A stretch of 64,000 bases of DNA from Thermococcus zilligii AN1 (GTDB lineage: Archaea; Methanobacteriota_B; Thermococci; Thermococcales; Thermococcaceae): the NCBI RefSeq assembly GCF_000258515.1, contig NZ_AJLF01000001.1, positions 310,001-374,000 of the forward strand. Reading direction: 5' to 3'. Position numbers and translations under genes: made by a program. The notes below the pieces were generated by a model. It was not told the origin of the DNA. It saw only the letters and a list, made by a program, of their open reading frames with translations, and made no database searches. Of the stretch, positions 51,571 through 60,769 are shown in pieces. Numbering within the stretch: the stretch's first letter is position 1; each line of letters starts with the position of its first letter.

Positions 51571-52656
51571 GTGAGGTCAAAAACCCTTGCCATCCTGCTC
51601 GTGTTTGTGCTCGCCTTCTCCCTGGGCTGCATAGGCTCGGGAGGCGAAAAAACTGCCACCAGTTCCAGGCCTGAAACCCTTGTGGTGTACTCCTATGACA
51701 GCTTTGAATACATCGCCGGAGCCGCGTTTCCAAAGTTCGAGGAGAAATACGGGGTCAAGGTAAAGCTCATCACCGTTGGCGACGCAGGGCAGCTCCTGAA
51801 CAGGCTGATCCTTGAAAGGGACAATCCCCAGGCGGACGTGGTTATAGGCATAGACAACAGCCTCGCCGCAAAGGCCATAAAAGCCGGAATCCTCGAGCCT
51901 TACAAGCCGGCGAACATAGACCTCGTTCCGGAATGGCTCATCGAGAAGCTCGACCCAACCTACCACCTGATCCCCTACGACTATGGGTACATAGCCATAA
52001 ACTACAGACTTGACAGGGTCAGCGGGCCGCCGAAGAGCTTAGAAGACCTCACCAGGCCCGAGTGGAAGGGCAAACTCGTCATCGAAGACCCGAGAACAAG
52101 CTCACCTGGCGCGGCGTTTCTCCTGTGGACGATAGCCGTTTACGGCGACGACGGCTACCTTGACTACTGGGAGAAGCTCAGGGAGAACGGCGTTGTTATA
52201 ACAGAAGGCTGGAGCGATGCGTGGTATGGAAAGTTCATGAAGGAGGGCTATCCCCTGGTTCTGAGCTACTCCACATCACCAGCGGCCACGGTTTACTACG
52301 AAAACAACACCAACATCAGGGCGGTGGCCTTCGGGGAGGGCAACTACCTCCAGGTTGAGGGCGCGGGAATAGTCAAGGGCACCAAGAAGAAAGCCCTCGC
52401 CCAGAAGTTCATAGAGTGGCTCCTGACCGAGGACTTCCAGGGCGAAGTGCCAACCAACCAGTGGATGTATCCGGTCAATCCAGCCGTTAAGCTCCCGGAC
52501 GTCTACAGGTACGCCGTCCCGCTCGAGGATATCAAGCCGGTTAGCCTCGACCCGGAGTACGTGAGGGGGAACTTCGACCGCTGGATAAGGGAGTGGGTGC
52601 AGCTCATGGTCCAGGGCAAGAGCCCGGAGGAGATAAAGGCCTCAAGGAAGGGTTGA
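51571..52656 (+). CDS. tbpA: ABC importer substrate-binding lipoprotein, thiamine type
   Basis: 361 residues. A lipoprotein signal (KTLAILLVFVLAFSLGCIGSG) puts the protein on the outer membrane face, after which the mature protein follows. The fold is the iron/thiamine group: LVVYSYDSFEYIAG, VVIGIDNSLAAKAIKAG, IPYDYGYIAINYR and WSDAWYGKFMKEGYPLVLSYSTSP. It resembles bacterial thiamine-binding TbpA, but thiamine phosphate or another ligand is possible. GTG 51571 has GGAGGTG five bases upstream. The gene's end overlaps that of the convergent ATPase gene by 15 bases; permease and ATPase are transcribed towards it from the other side. Confidence 0.85.
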   Translation: MRSKTLAILLVFVLAFSLGCIGSGGEKTATSSRPETLVVYSYDSFEYIAGAAFPKFEEKYGVKVKLITVGDAGQLLNRLILERDNPQADVVIGIDNSLAAKAIKAGILEPYKPANIDLVPEWLIEKLDPTYHLIPYDYGYIAINYRLDRVSGPPKSLEDLTRPEWKGKLVIEDPRTSSPGAAFLLWTIAVYGDDGYLDYWEKLRENGVVITEGWSDAWYGKFMKEGYPLVLSYSTSPAATVYYENNTNIRAVAFGEGNYLQVEGAGIVKGTKKKALAQKFIEWLLTEDFQGEVPTNQWMYPVNPAVKLPDVYRYAVPLEDIKPVSLDPEYVRGNFDRWIREWVQLMVQGKSPEEIKASRKG

Positions 52657-53643
52657 GTAGGCTCTAACCTTTATCCCGACTTTTTTCGGAATTTCCTTCA
52701 GGTTAAAGGGCAACTCGGGTAAGGGAATTTCGGCCGTTATCTCTTTCTCCTCCAGCTCGAGGATCATCCGCACCCTGCCAGGCAGGATCTCGTATTCCAG
52801 AACCTCCGCATCGTCCCCTTCCGTTACGACAACGCTCTCGGGCCTGAAGAACACCCTGACATGCCCCTCTCTGCCAACTTCGAAGCACAGCCTGCCCAGA
52901 CAGGCCCTTCCGTTTTTGCTTTCGAGCTCGAGGAGGTTGGCCTTTCCAAGGAACCTGGCCACGAACTCACTCTTTGGCCGGTAGTAGAGCTCCAGAGGTT
53001 CCCCAACCTGGAGGATTCTTCCGGCGTTCATTACCGCTATCCTGTCGCTTATGGCCATTGCCTCCTCCTGGTCGTGGGTGACGTATACAGCCGTAGTCCC
53101 GGTTTCCCGCTGGATCCTCCTAATCTCCCGCCTTAGCCTTTCCCTGATTCTGGCATCCAGGTTGCTGAGCGGCTCATCGAGGAGGAGGACGAGGGGCTCT
53201 ATGACAAGGGCCCTGGCCAGGGCCACGCGCTGCTGCTGGCCACCGCTGAGCTGCTCCGGATAGCGTTTTTCCATCCCCTCCAGGCCAACTAATTCAAGAA
53301 CCTCCCTCACCCTGCGCTCTATCTCATCCCCTGGCAGTTTCCTCAGCTTCAGCCCAAAGGCCACGTTTTCAAAAACGGTCATGTGGGGAAAGAGCGCGTA
53401 ATCCTGGAAGACAAGGCCGATGTTCCTCTCGTAGGGTTCCTTGCCAGTAACGTCTTCCCCGCCGAAGAAAACCCTGCCCTCTGCCTTCTCCAGGCCGGCT
53501 ATTATCCTCAGCGCCGTGGTTTTACCGCAACCGCTCGGCCCTAAAATGGTGAGAAGCTCACCGTCCCTGACCTCAAGTTCGGGAATGCTCAGGGTGAACC
53601 CTTCCCTGACGAGCCTGATCCCCTCAAGCCTCACCTCTACCAT
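52642..53643 (-). CDS. thiQ: ABC importer ATP-binding protein
   Basis: 333 residues: ATPase with Walker A LGPSGCGKTTALRI, Q-loop FQDYALFP, signature LSGGQQQRVALARAL, Walker B LLLDEPLSNLD and switch VYVTHDQEEA, plus a C-terminal regulatory (TOBE-like) domain, as in importers for sugars, iron or thiamine. It overlaps the permease gene by 7 bases and is convergent with the binding protein gene. The name ThiQ rests on the binding protein resemblance and gene context. The start is ATG 53643, inside the ThiP gene's end, so translation is coupled. Confidence 0.88.
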   Translation of the reverse strand: MVEVRLEGIRLVREGFTLSIPELEVRDGELLTILGPSGCGKTTALRIIAGLEKAEGRVFFGGEDVTGKEPYERNIGLVFQDYALFPHMTVFENVAFGLKLRKLPGDEIERRVREVLELVGLEGMEKRYPEQLSGGQQQRVALARALVIEPLVLLLDEPLSNLDARIRERLRREIRRIQRETGTTAVYVTHDQEEAMAISDRIAVMNAGRILQVGEPLELYYRPKSEFVARFLGKANLLELESKNGRACLGRLCFEVGREGHVRVFFRPESVVVTEGDDAEVLEYEILPGRVRMILELEEKEITAEIPLPELPFNLKEIPKKVGIKVRAYSTLP

Positions 53644-55256
53644 ATCTCCTCACCGGTCTTCTCGATTATCAGGAAGCCAGCAAGGCTCACGAGGATTAGA
53701 ATCACCCCCATGGCCGATGCCGGGCCGAACTGCCTGGTTCCGAGGTACTTGTAGATGGCTATCGTGACGGTCGTGTATTCTGGTTGGTAGATCATATAGG
53801 TTGCCCCGAGTTCGGCAACGCTCATGGCGAAGGCGAATATGGCTCCGACGAGAAGCCCGCCGAAAGCTAAGGGGAGCTCCACCTTTAAAAATGCCGTTAG
53901 ATCCCTGGCACCTAAGGTTAAGGCCGCCTCGTGGAGGTTCCTCTTTATCTTGCCCAGGGATGCCAGCAGGGCCCTTAGGACGAAGGGGTAGGCTATGACC
54001 GTGTGGGCGAAGACTATTAAGTAGGGGCTGCCGAGCAGGAGGAGAGGTTCCCTGTGGAAGGCCTTTATGTAGCCCAGCCCTATGATTATCGCCGAAGAGC
54101 CCAGGGGGAGCATAACGGCGGTGTCAAAGATCCTCCTCCCCGGGAAACTCCATCTCCGCAGGGCGTAGGCTATCGGGAGGGCTATTAACAGGCTCAGAAA
54201 AACCGTTGAGAAGCCGAAGAGGAAGGTGTATCCTATCGCGTGCAGACTGTCGGAGGCAAAGAGGGGGTTGTATTCAGCCTCAAAGAGGCGCCTGTACCAG
54301 AGGAGCGTCGGCCTTCCGCCGTAGGTGAAGGACTCGTAGACGACAGCCAGGAGAGGGGCCACTATGAAGAGCGCAACCACGGCTGAGTAAAGGAGGATCA
54401 GAAGGCCTTTGACGCTGAGGATCTCCTTAGCGGTTAACCTCTCGGCCCTCCTGAAGACCTTCTGCTCTTCGGCTCTTGAGTAGAGCTCCAGGCTCTTGAG
54501 GTAGGCGTACATGAAGGTAAAGCTCAGCGCCAGCTGGATAACCGCTAAGGCCGAGCCCCTCCTGAAGTCCAGAAGGGTCATTATCTCGGTGAATATGGCA
54601 ACCTCGAGGGTGGCGTATTTGTAGCCGCCCACTATCAGCGGTATCGAAAAGCTGAGGAAGGAGAATATGAAGGTGAGCATGGAAGAGGCCAGTATTCCGG
54701 GATAAAGCATCGGGAGGGTAACTTTTCTGAAGAGCGTGAAGCCCCTCGCCCCGAGGCTCATGGCCGCTTCCTCGTAGTGGGGGTTTATCCTCTGCCAGAG
54801 GGCCGAGACCATCCTGACGACGACGGGGAAGTTGTAGAAGGCATGGGCCAGGATTATGCCTTTCCAGGAGTAGATTATCCCCGGATCCCTGCCGATCAGG
54901 TTTGTTACAACCCCGTTCCTGCCGAAGAGGATGATGAAGCCCATGGCGACCATTATGCTCGGCATGACGAATGGAACCGTCAGGAGGGCCTTCAGGAAGC
55001 GCTTTCCCGGGAAGTCGTACCTGGCGAAGAGGTAAGCCCCCGGGAGACCGAGGGCGAGCGTTAAGATGGTCGAAGCTATCGCCTGCTCGAACGTGAAGAG
55101 GATGACCTTTCTGTAGTAGGGGTCCCCCAGCACCTCGCCGAGGGCACCCGGGGACAGGCCGTCCCTTAGAATGAGGAATACCGGATAGTAGAAGAACAGC
55201 AGGAGAAAGACCAGCGGGGGGATGAGCATCAGGGGGCCCGGTCTCTTCCACTTCAT
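53637..55256 (-). CDS. thiP: ABC importer permease, fused double domain
   Basis: About 539 residues with two permease domains fused in one chain (about twelve membrane helices), as in bacterial ThiP. Each half carries an EAA loop that docks on the ATPase: YEEAAMSLGARGFTLFRKVTLP and LHEAALTLGARDLTAFLKVELP. ATG 55256 is used; ATG 55271 is in frame and would suit a leaderless mRNA from the TATA box at 55291-55300 (leftward), so both starts are possible. First gene of the permease-ATPase operon, facing the binding protein gene from the other end. Confidence 0.88.
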   Translation of the reverse strand: MKWKRPGPLMLIPPLVFLLLFFYYPVFLILRDGLSPGALGEVLGDPYYRKVILFTFEQAIASTILTLALGLPGAYLFARYDFPGKRFLKALLTVPFVMPSIMVAMGFIILFGRNGVVTNLIGRDPGIIYSWKGIILAHAFYNFPVVVRMVSALWQRINPHYEEAAMSLGARGFTLFRKVTLPMLYPGILASSMLTFIFSFLSFSIPLIVGGYKYATLEVAIFTEIMTLLDFRRGSALAVIQLALSFTFMYAYLKSLELYSRAEEQKVFRRAERLTAKEILSVKGLLILLYSAVVALFIVAPLLAVVYESFTYGGRPTLLWYRRLFEAEYNPLFASDSLHAIGYTFLFGFSTVFLSLLIALPIAYALRRWSFPGRRIFDTAVMLPLGSSAIIIGLGYIKAFHREPLLLLGSPYLIVFAHTVIAYPFVLRALLASLGKIKRNLHEAALTLGARDLTAFLKVELPLAFGGLLVGAIFAFAMSVAELGATYMIYQPEYTTVTIAIYKYLGTRQFGPASAMGVILILVSLAGFLIIEKTGEEIW

Positions 55257-55290
55257 CGGAATCCCTACCATTTTGGCCTTAAAACGTTGT

Positions 55291-55300
55291 CCTTTAAAAT
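55291..55300 (-). promoter_or_regulatory. TATA box for thiP-thiQ
   Basis: Leftward ATTTTAAAGG. Transcription is expected near 55270. The divergent 55359 gene starts about 60 bp away on the other side. Confidence 0.5.
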
Positions 55301-55358
55301 GTTAGGCTGGCCGAAAAGGTTTTAAGTTCCGTTCCCAACTGCCCAATGGTGGGTAGAA

Positions 55359-55643
55359 ATGTATTACATCGGAAGAGCGAGGAGCCCCTACGGCCCGCAC
55401 AAGACCCACGAGGTCATCCTGCAAAAGCTCAGGGGGGAGGGCTTTGACGTCGAGTTCACCAAGCACCACTGGGCCGGCGATCTGCCCTTCGGGTTGGTCA
55501 TCGTTGAGGGAAAGAGGGGCCACGTGGCCGTCAGGTGGTCCCTCGGCAGGGAATTCGCCCTTGAGCTGGAGGAAACCGACAGGGAAACGTTCGACGAGTT
55601 CATAGAGGACACGATAGAGTACACGAACGCGGACTCAGGATGA
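55359..55643 (+). CDS. Uncharacterised protein, 94 residues
   Basis: Short soluble alpha/beta protein: MYYIGRARSPYGPHKTHEV, VILQKLRGEGFDVEFTKHHWAGDL cut here, FGLVIVEGKRGHVAVRWSLG and an acidic C-terminal helix LELEETDRETFDEFIEDTIEY. No family recognised. ATG 55359 has GGTGGG five bases upstream. It is divergent from the thiP operon and its last 9 bases overlap the convergent HAD gene. The strand pattern and ribosome site support a real gene. Confidence 0.7.
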   Translation: MYYIGRARSPYGPHKTHEVILQKLRGEGFDVEFTKHHWAGDLPFGLVIVEGKRGHVAVRWSLGREFALELEETDRETFDEFIEDTIEYTNADSG

Positions 55644-56312
55644 GCGCTCCCGCTTGACCCTCTCGATGACATCCAGGACGCTCCAGAGGTCTCTGATCAC
55701 GTGCAGGTGGGGGATTAAAGCCAGCATTTCTCTCTTCTTCTCCACGAATCTGGCAGTTAACGGGAAGTAGTACCAGACGTATTCGGTGTTCCCGTCGCCG
55801 TGGCCGATGAAGCGCCAGGGCTTGTCGTCAACCCAGATGAAGGTGTCGTTTCCATACTTCTCGCGGACGAGCTGAAATGCTTCGGCTATCGTCATGTATC
55901 TTCCAAAGACAATTACGTCGTCGAAGAGGTCGTAGATGCCCATCTCCTTCAGCCTCCTCACCTTCATGCCCTCTATGGAGTCTTCGGCTGAGAAGGAGAT
56001 GACCGTATGGCCAGCTTCCTTGAGCTTCCTGAGCAGTTCCGGGGAGTTGTCTATCGGCCTCGTCAGCTTCGCCCTCTCCTCGAACCAGGCCTCAAAAAAC
56101 TTCGTTCTGAGGAAGAACGGCGGCTTCGAGTTCTTGTTGTGCTTTCCAAAGGCCGGCCTCTCTGTGAAGAGAACCAGTTTCGTCAGGAGCTTTGCCCAGA
56201 GGGCCTTTCCCGGGAGCCAGCGGTAGCGTTTCTCCAGCGTTCTCCTGAAGGCCTCCTCGATGCAGTAGTAGCTGTCAGCGAGGGTTCCGTCGAAGTCAAA
56301 CGCTATTATCAT
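55635..56312 (-). CDS. HAD superfamily hydrolase
   Basis: 225 residues. Motif I FDFDGTLADSYY supplies the nucleophile aspartate; motif II is VISFSAEDS (serine), a lysine lies in the K-V-R-R-L stretch, and motif IV is WVDDKPWRFIG with the double aspartate. The insertion around residues 30-80 forms a helical cap. Likely a phosphatase of unknown substrate. ATG 56312 has GGTGGT three bases upstream. It stands apart from the remnant and the glycine dehydrogenase genes to its right. Confidence 0.85.
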   Translation of the reverse strand: MIIAFDFDGTLADSYYCIEEAFRRTLEKRYRWLPGKALWAKLLTKLVLFTERPAFGKHNKNSKPPFFLRTKFFEAWFEERAKLTRPIDNSPELLRKLKEAGHTVISFSAEDSIEGMKVRRLKEMGIYDLFDDVIVFGRYMTIAEAFQLVREKYGNDTFIWVDDKPWRFIGHGDGNTEYVWYYFPLTARFVEKKREMLALIPHLHVIRDLWSVLDVIERVKRERSS

Positions 56313-56411
56313 TCAACCACCTCCGAGCGAAGAAGCGGCCGCCCTCACTTGCTTGCAGGAAGAGCATCATTGTCATGGCATAGCATGGGCCGGGCGTTTT
56401 AAAGCTTTGCT

Positions 56412-56662
56412 GACACCTCGGCTACATCTACACCCACGTCGACAAGGACGACTGGTTGGACAACGACGTTGACGGCTGGGCCATAAGAAACATCGAGCTC
56501 CACGCAAGCTTTGACGTCAATTCCCCCAGCGGCTTCAGAACCCTCGACGGGAGGGAGTACAGCAAGGTCCAGTGGGCTGTCTACGAGAGCATGGTCTACA
56601 CCATAAGGAGCGTGGCTGGCCTAATGGAGAAGTTCTTTGAGGACGTCGGCGTTGCCGGCTGA
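56412..56662 (+). pseudogene. C-terminal gene remnant of unknown family
   Basis: A frame open from about 56415 (after a TGA) to the stop at 56662 encodes HLGYIYTHVDKDDWLDNDVDG and, further on, ELHASFDVNSPSGFRTLDGRE and VYESMVYTIRSVAGLMEKFFED. No ATG, GTG or ribosome site suits the first half; the only initiator is TTG 56456. The sequence reads as the intact C-terminus of a larger protein whose beginning is gone. The parent family is not recognised. The gap on either side (56313-56411 and 56663-56711) has no gene. A TTTTAAAGC at 56398-56406 may be a chance TATA. Confidence 0.45.
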
Positions 56663-56711
56663 CTTTCCTTTTCTGCACACTTTTGTTCACGTGAGCGTTT
56701 CCAAGCATAAA

Positions 56712-56721
56712 GCATATATTT
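56712..56721 (+). promoter_or_regulatory. TATA box for the glycine dehydrogenase operon
   Basis: GCATATATTT; predicted transcription start near 56743, leaving a leader of about 28 bases with GGTGAT before the ATG at 56771. Confidence 0.5.
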
Positions 56722-56770
56722 CCCTCACCCAACCTTCAGCGAGCATCTTAAAGCTCAGAAGGTGATAGGC

Positions 56771-58132
56771 ATGGCCAGGCACTACATCCCGAACTCGGCC
56801 CATAAGGGGGAGATGCTGAAGGAAATCGGTTTTTCGTCCATCGAAGACCTCTTCTCAGACGTTCCCAAGGGCATGGTCAAGGAGTTCAACCTGCCGGAGG
56901 GAAAGAGCGAATACGAGGTCTTCACCGAGATGAACGAAATTCTGGGCAAAAACAGGACCGTCCTTGAGATGCCGAGCTTTTTGGGGGCGGGCACGTACTT
57001 CCACTACGTTCCAGCCCACGTCAAGTACCTCATCGAGAGGAGCGAGTTCCTGACCTCCTACACCCCCTACCAGCCCGAGATAAGCCAGGGCATGCTCCAG
57101 GCCCTCTTTGAGTACCAGAGCATGATGGCTGAACTCTACGGCCTCCCAATCGTCAACGCCTCCATGTACGACTGGGGGACTGCGATAGCGGAAGCGGCAC
57201 TGATGACGGTGAGGCTCCACAACGGCAAGAGGAAGCGCTTCCTGATCCCGAAGGCCCTAAGCCCGGAGAAGAAAGCCGTGATCAGAACCTACACCCTCGG
57301 GGCGGAGCTTGAGATAGTTGAAGTCCCCTGGGACGAGAGGGGGCAGCTCGACATCGAAAGGCTCAAGGCTGAAGTGAAAGACTCCGCCGGAGTTTACGTC
57401 GAGATGAGCAACTTCTTTGGCATTGTTGAGGAGAACGTCAGGGAAATCGGGGAAATTGCCCACGAGGCGGGGGCTTACTTCGTCGTCGGGGCAGATCCGA
57501 CTATGCTCGGGGTCTTTGAGGCCCCCGGAGAGCTGGGCGCCGACATAGCCGTTGGGGAGGCCGCGTACCTGGGCAACCCCATGAACTTCGGCGGGCCAAG
57601 GGCGGGCGTCTTTGCGGTGAGGAGCGATAGATCAATTATCCGCCAGATGCCGGGCAGGATAATCGGCATGACCAGAGATGCAGAGGGAAAGAGGGCCTTC
57701 GTGATGACGTTGCAGACGAGGGAACAGCACATAAGGCGCGCGAAGGCGACCTCGAACATATGCTCAAACGAGGCCCTCGTTGCAGTTGCAGCCGCCATAC
57801 ACCTCGCAACGCTTGGACCAAAGGGCCTGGCGGAGCTCGGAGAGATAATACTCAAGAACACCACCTACCTCAAGAAGCGCCTTTCCGAGGTCGGCGAGGT
57901 TCCCTTCGAGGGGCTCTACTTCAAAGACGTGCCAGTCCGCTTTGAGGTACCCTACGATGTAATCCACGAGAGGCTCCTGGAGAAGGGCATCCACGGCGGT
58001 TATTACATCGGAAAGCACTTCCCGGAGCTTGGCGAGACGACGCTCTTCTCAGCCACCGAGACTACGAGGAAGGAGTGGGTTGACAGGCTGATTGAAGCGC
58101 TGGGGGAGATAATAGGTGAGGCGGAGCTGTGA
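56771..58132 (+). CDS. gcvPA: Glycine dehydrogenase (decarboxylating) subunit 1
   Basis: One half of the P protein of the glycine cleavage system, which decarboxylates glycine with PLP; in archaea the P protein is split. About 453 residues: [58 protein letters not shown] in broken form as the typical start, [17 protein letters not shown] and [17 protein letters not shown] 56771 has GGTGAT four bases upstream; GTG 56762 is in that site. The gene stops 10 bases before subunit 2. No gcvH, gcvT or lipoate genes are in the window. Confidence 0.95.
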   Translation: MARHYIPNSAHKGEMLKEIGFSSIEDLFSDVPKGMVKEFNLPEGKSEYEVFTEMNEILGKNRTVLEMPSFLGAGTYFHYVPAHVKYLIERSEFLTSYTPYQPEISQGMLQALFEYQSMMAELYGLPIVNASMYDWGTAIAEAALMTVRLHNGKRKRFLIPKALSPEKKAVIRTYTLGAELEIVEVPWDERGQLDIERLKAEVKDSAGVYVEMSNFFGIVEENVREIGEIAHEAGAYFVVGADPTMLGVFEAPGELGADIAVGEAAYLGNPMNFGGPRAGVFAVRSDRSIIRQMPGRIIGMTRDAEGKRAFVMTLQTREQHIRRAKATSNICSNEALVAVAAAIHLATLGPKGLAELGEIILKNTTYLKKRLSEVGEVPFEGLYFKDVPVRFEVPYDVIHERLLEKGIHGGYYIGKHFPELGETTLFSATETTRKEWVDRLIEALGEIIGEAEL

Positions 58133-58142
58133 GGTGGTGGGA

Positions 58143-59645
58143 ATGTTCAGGCAGGCTAAATGGAACGAACCGCTCATATTTGAGCTCTCAAGGCCTGGCA
58201 GGGTCGGTTACACACTTCCGAGGCCGGTTGAGGACGTTAAAGTTGAAATCCCTGAAAAGCTGAGGAGAAAGAGCCCTCTCAACCTTCCGGAGCTGAGCGA
58301 GCCGGAGATAGTCAAGCACTACACAAGGCTGAGCGAGATGAACTACGGCGTTGATTCCGGCATCTACCCGCTCGGCTCGTGCACCATGAAGTACAATCCG
58401 AAGATAAACGAGGAGATAGCCTCCCATCCTGGAGTGGCTTACGTCCACCCATACCAGGACGAGAGAACCGTCCAGGGAGCGCTCAGGGTAATGTGGGAGC
58501 TGGAGCAGTGGCTGAAGGAAATAACCGGCATGGACCGCTTCACCCTCCAGCCGGCGGCAGGAGCAAACGGCGAATTCACGGGCGTTTTGATAATCCGCGC
58601 CTACCACCTCGACCGTGGGGATACCCAGAGGACGGAAATGCTCGTTCCGGACTCTGCGCACGGAACGAACCCGGCCAGCGCGGCCATGGCAGGCTTCAAG
58701 GTCATCGAGATACCCTCCAACGAGAACGGAACCGTTGATTTGGAAGCCCTTGAGAACGCGGTAAGCGAGAGGACTGCTGGTTTAATGCTCACGAACCCGA
58801 ACACCCTCGGCATCTTCGAGGACGAGATACTGGAGATAGCGAAGATAGTCCACAGGGCAGGGGGCTTACTCTACTACGACGGCGCTAACCTCAACGCGGT
58901 CCTCGGAAAGATAAGGCCGGGTGACATGGGATTTGACGTGGTGCACCTCAACCTCCACAAGACCTTCTCAACTCCACACGGCGGTGGCGGCCCTGGAAGC
59001 GGGCCCGTCGGCGTTAAGGACTTCCTGAAGGACTACCTCCCGGTTCCGCTCGTGAGCTACAACGGCGGGCGCTACTACCTCGATTACAACGTGCCGAAGA
59101 GCATCGGCAAGGTAAAGGAGCTTTACGGGAACTTCGCCGTGATGGTGAGGGCTTTAACTTACCTCAAGGTAATGGGGAGGGAAGGCCTAAAGGAGGTCAG
59201 CGAGGTGGCAGTCCTCAACGCGAACTATCTTACAAAGAAGCTGAAGGGAACGAGAGGCTACGAGTTGCCCGGGAAGGAGCTCAGGAAGCACGAGACCGTC
59301 TTTTCGGCCGAGCCAATGAAGAAGGAGACCGGTGTCACAGCGATGGACGTCGCAAAGAGGCTCCTTGACTTCGGAATGCACGCCCCAACGGTTTACTTCC
59401 CGCTGATCGTCCACGAGGCCCTCATGATAGAGCCTACTGAGACGGTGAGCAAGGAGGAGCTCGATGCATACGTTGAGGCCCTCAAGAAGATAAGCGAAGA
59501 AGCCTACACCAGCCCGGAGGCCGTGAAGGGCGCACCCCACAACACTGCCGTCAGAAGGGTTGACGACGTTTTGGCGGCGAAGATGCCCGTGATAACCTGG
59601 CGCATGTACAGGGAGCTCAGGGAGAAGGGAGAGATCGACATCTGA
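58143..59645 (+). CDS. gcvPB: Glycine dehydrogenase (decarboxylating) subunit 2
   Basis: Second half of the split P protein, carrying the PLP lysine in [21 protein letters not shown] (the H-K-T-F motif). 500 residues, with [56 protein letters not shown] and [11 protein letters not shown]. Normal family length. ATG 58143 follows GGTGGTGGGA; an in-frame start at 58116 overlaps subunit 1 and is less likely. Works as a heterotetramer with subunit 1. Confidence 0.95.
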   Translation: MFRQAKWNEPLIFELSRPGRVGYTLPRPVEDVKVEIPEKLRRKSPLNLPELSEPEIVKHYTRLSEMNYGVDSGIYPLGSCTMKYNPKINEEIASHPGVAYVHPYQDERTVQGALRVMWELEQWLKEITGMDRFTLQPAAGANGEFTGVLIIRAYHLDRGDTQRTEMLVPDSAHGTNPASAAMAGFKVIEIPSNENGTVDLEALENAVSERTAGLMLTNPNTLGIFEDEILEIAKIVHRAGGLLYYDGANLNAVLGKIRPGDMGFDVVHLNLHKTFSTPHGGGGPGSGPVGVKDFLKDYLPVPLVSYNGGRYYLDYNVPKSIGKVKELYGNFAVMVRALTYLKVMGREGLKEVSEVAVLNANYLTKKLKGTRGYELPGKELRKHETVFSAEPMKKETGVTAMDVAKRLLDFGMHAPTVYFPLIVHEALMIEPTETVSKEELDAYVEALKKISEEAYTSPEAVKGAPHNTAVRRVDDVLAAKMPVITWRMYRELREKGEIDI

Positions 59646-59765
59646 TCCAGAGGGGTCAGCCAGTGCCAGTCTCTTCATCCGGTAGCGAATCCGGCCGGTA
59701 AACGCTCTTCATTCCCCTTTCTTCTTTTGGCGGTTGCTTTTTAAAAGGTTCCCCCAACTTGGGGA

Positions 59766-59833
59766 GGCCGATGACGAGCGTTAGCCACGCTGACCGGTGA
59801 GGAGAAGAGGGTTAGCCGAGGCCGCTCTGAATT
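59766..59833 (+). ncRNA. Candidate C/D box guide RNA
   Basis: CCGATGA (59768-59774) resembles box C, CTGA (59790-59793) box D', GTGAGGA (59797-59803) box C' and CTGA (59827-59830) box D. Spacings of 15 and 23 are wider than the usual 12; a CCGA box 12 bases after C' is an alternative. The TATA-like TTTTTAAAA (59738-59746) sits about 26 bp before box C, where a C/D RNA would begin. The rest of the 236-bp gap has no gene. Confidence 0.3.
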
Positions 59834-59839
59834 CCAGTG

Positions 59840-59848
59840 GTTTTATAT
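59840..59848 (+). promoter_or_regulatory. TATA box for the ABC-2 exporter operon
   Basis: GTTTTATAT, about 25 bp before the predicted transcription start near 59870. This supports the GTG start at 59882 rather than the upstream in-frame 59837. Confidence 0.5.
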
Positions 59849-59881
59849 CTCCCGGCGCGTTTCTTATTGTGGGTGGCTCAT

Positions 59882-60769
59882 GTGAAGGCCCTCGAGGTTA
59901 GAGAGCTGAGAAAAAGCTACGGGGACTTTACCGCTCTCAAGGGAGTGACACTCGAAGTTGAAGAGGGGGAAGTCTTCGCGCTCCTCGGGCCCAACGGGGC
60001 GGGCAAGACGACCCTCATGAGGATACTCGCCGAGGGGCTCTCCTACGATTCAGGCGAGGTAAGGGTCTTCGGTGAGCCGCTATCAAAGAAAACCGCCCGG
60101 TTGATTGGTTATGTCCCCCAGGAGAGCCTGGCGTACGATGCCCTGACCGTCAAGGAAAACCTGGAGTTCTACGCCGACCTCTACGACGTCCCGAAGGAGA
60201 GGGTCGGGGAACTCATCGAGAAATTCAGCCTCCCTGCTAAGAAGAAAGCGAAGGAGCTGAGCGGCGGCTTCAAGAGACGGCTAAACCTGGCGGTGGCGCT
60301 TCTCTACGACCCGAGACTCCTGATCCTGGACGAGCCCTCCACGGGACTGGACGTGCCGTCGCGGAGGGAGCTTTGGGAGCTGATTGGGGGCTTTAAGAGG
60401 GAAGGAAGGACTGTCCTCCTCGCGACCCACTACATGGAGGAGGCCGAAGCCCTGGCAGACAGGGTGGCGATAATGAACGAGGGGAGGGTAATAGCGGTTG
60501 GGACACCGGAGGAACTCAAAAAGCTGGCGGGAAACGGGAGCGTTATCCACATCGAGGGGATCCTCAGGGGAACCGAGGCAGTTACGAGGGAGTTCCGGGC
60601 CGTGGAGAGGGAGAACTCCCTGAGGGTTTCGGTGGAAGACCCGAGGAGCGTTCTGCCCTTGATAGTCGAGACCCTCGTGAAAAGCGGGAGCGAGATAAAG
60701 AGCATCCGGGTGGAGGAGCCAACGCTTGAAGACGTTTTCCTCAGGCTCACGGGGAGGGGGCTGGAATGA
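59882..60769 (+). CDS. ABC exporter ATP-binding protein
   Basis: 295 residues: single ATPase domain of the ABC-2 (drug/lipid/polysaccharide) exporters, with Walker A LLGPNGAGKTTLMRIL, signature LSGGFKRRLNLAVALL, Walker B LLILDEPSTGLD, and switch VLLATHYMEEAEALADR. The extra C-terminal part (about 220-295) is typical of this subclass. GTG 59882 has GGTGGC four bases upstream. The permease gene begins 4 bases inside this one. Cargo unknown. Confidence 0.92.
   Translation: MKALEVRELRKSYGDFTALKGVTLEVEEGEVFALLGPNGAGKTTLMRILAEGLSYDSGEVRVFGEPLSKKTARLIGYVPQESLAYDALTVKENLEFYADLYDVPKERVGELIEKFSLPAKKKAKELSGGFKRRLNLAVALLYDPRLLILDEPSTGLDVPSRRELWELIGGFKREGRTVLLATHYMEEAEALADRVAIMNEGRVIAVGTPEELKKLAGNGSVIHIEGILRGTEAVTREFRAVERENSLRVSVEDPRSVLPLIVETLVKSGSEIKSIRVEEPTLEDVFLRLTGRGLE

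Noticed and set aside
54427-55251. 274-residue minus frame overlapping thiP
   Set aside because: Out-of-frame reading of the permease gene, His/Arg/Pro-rich and without membrane helices.
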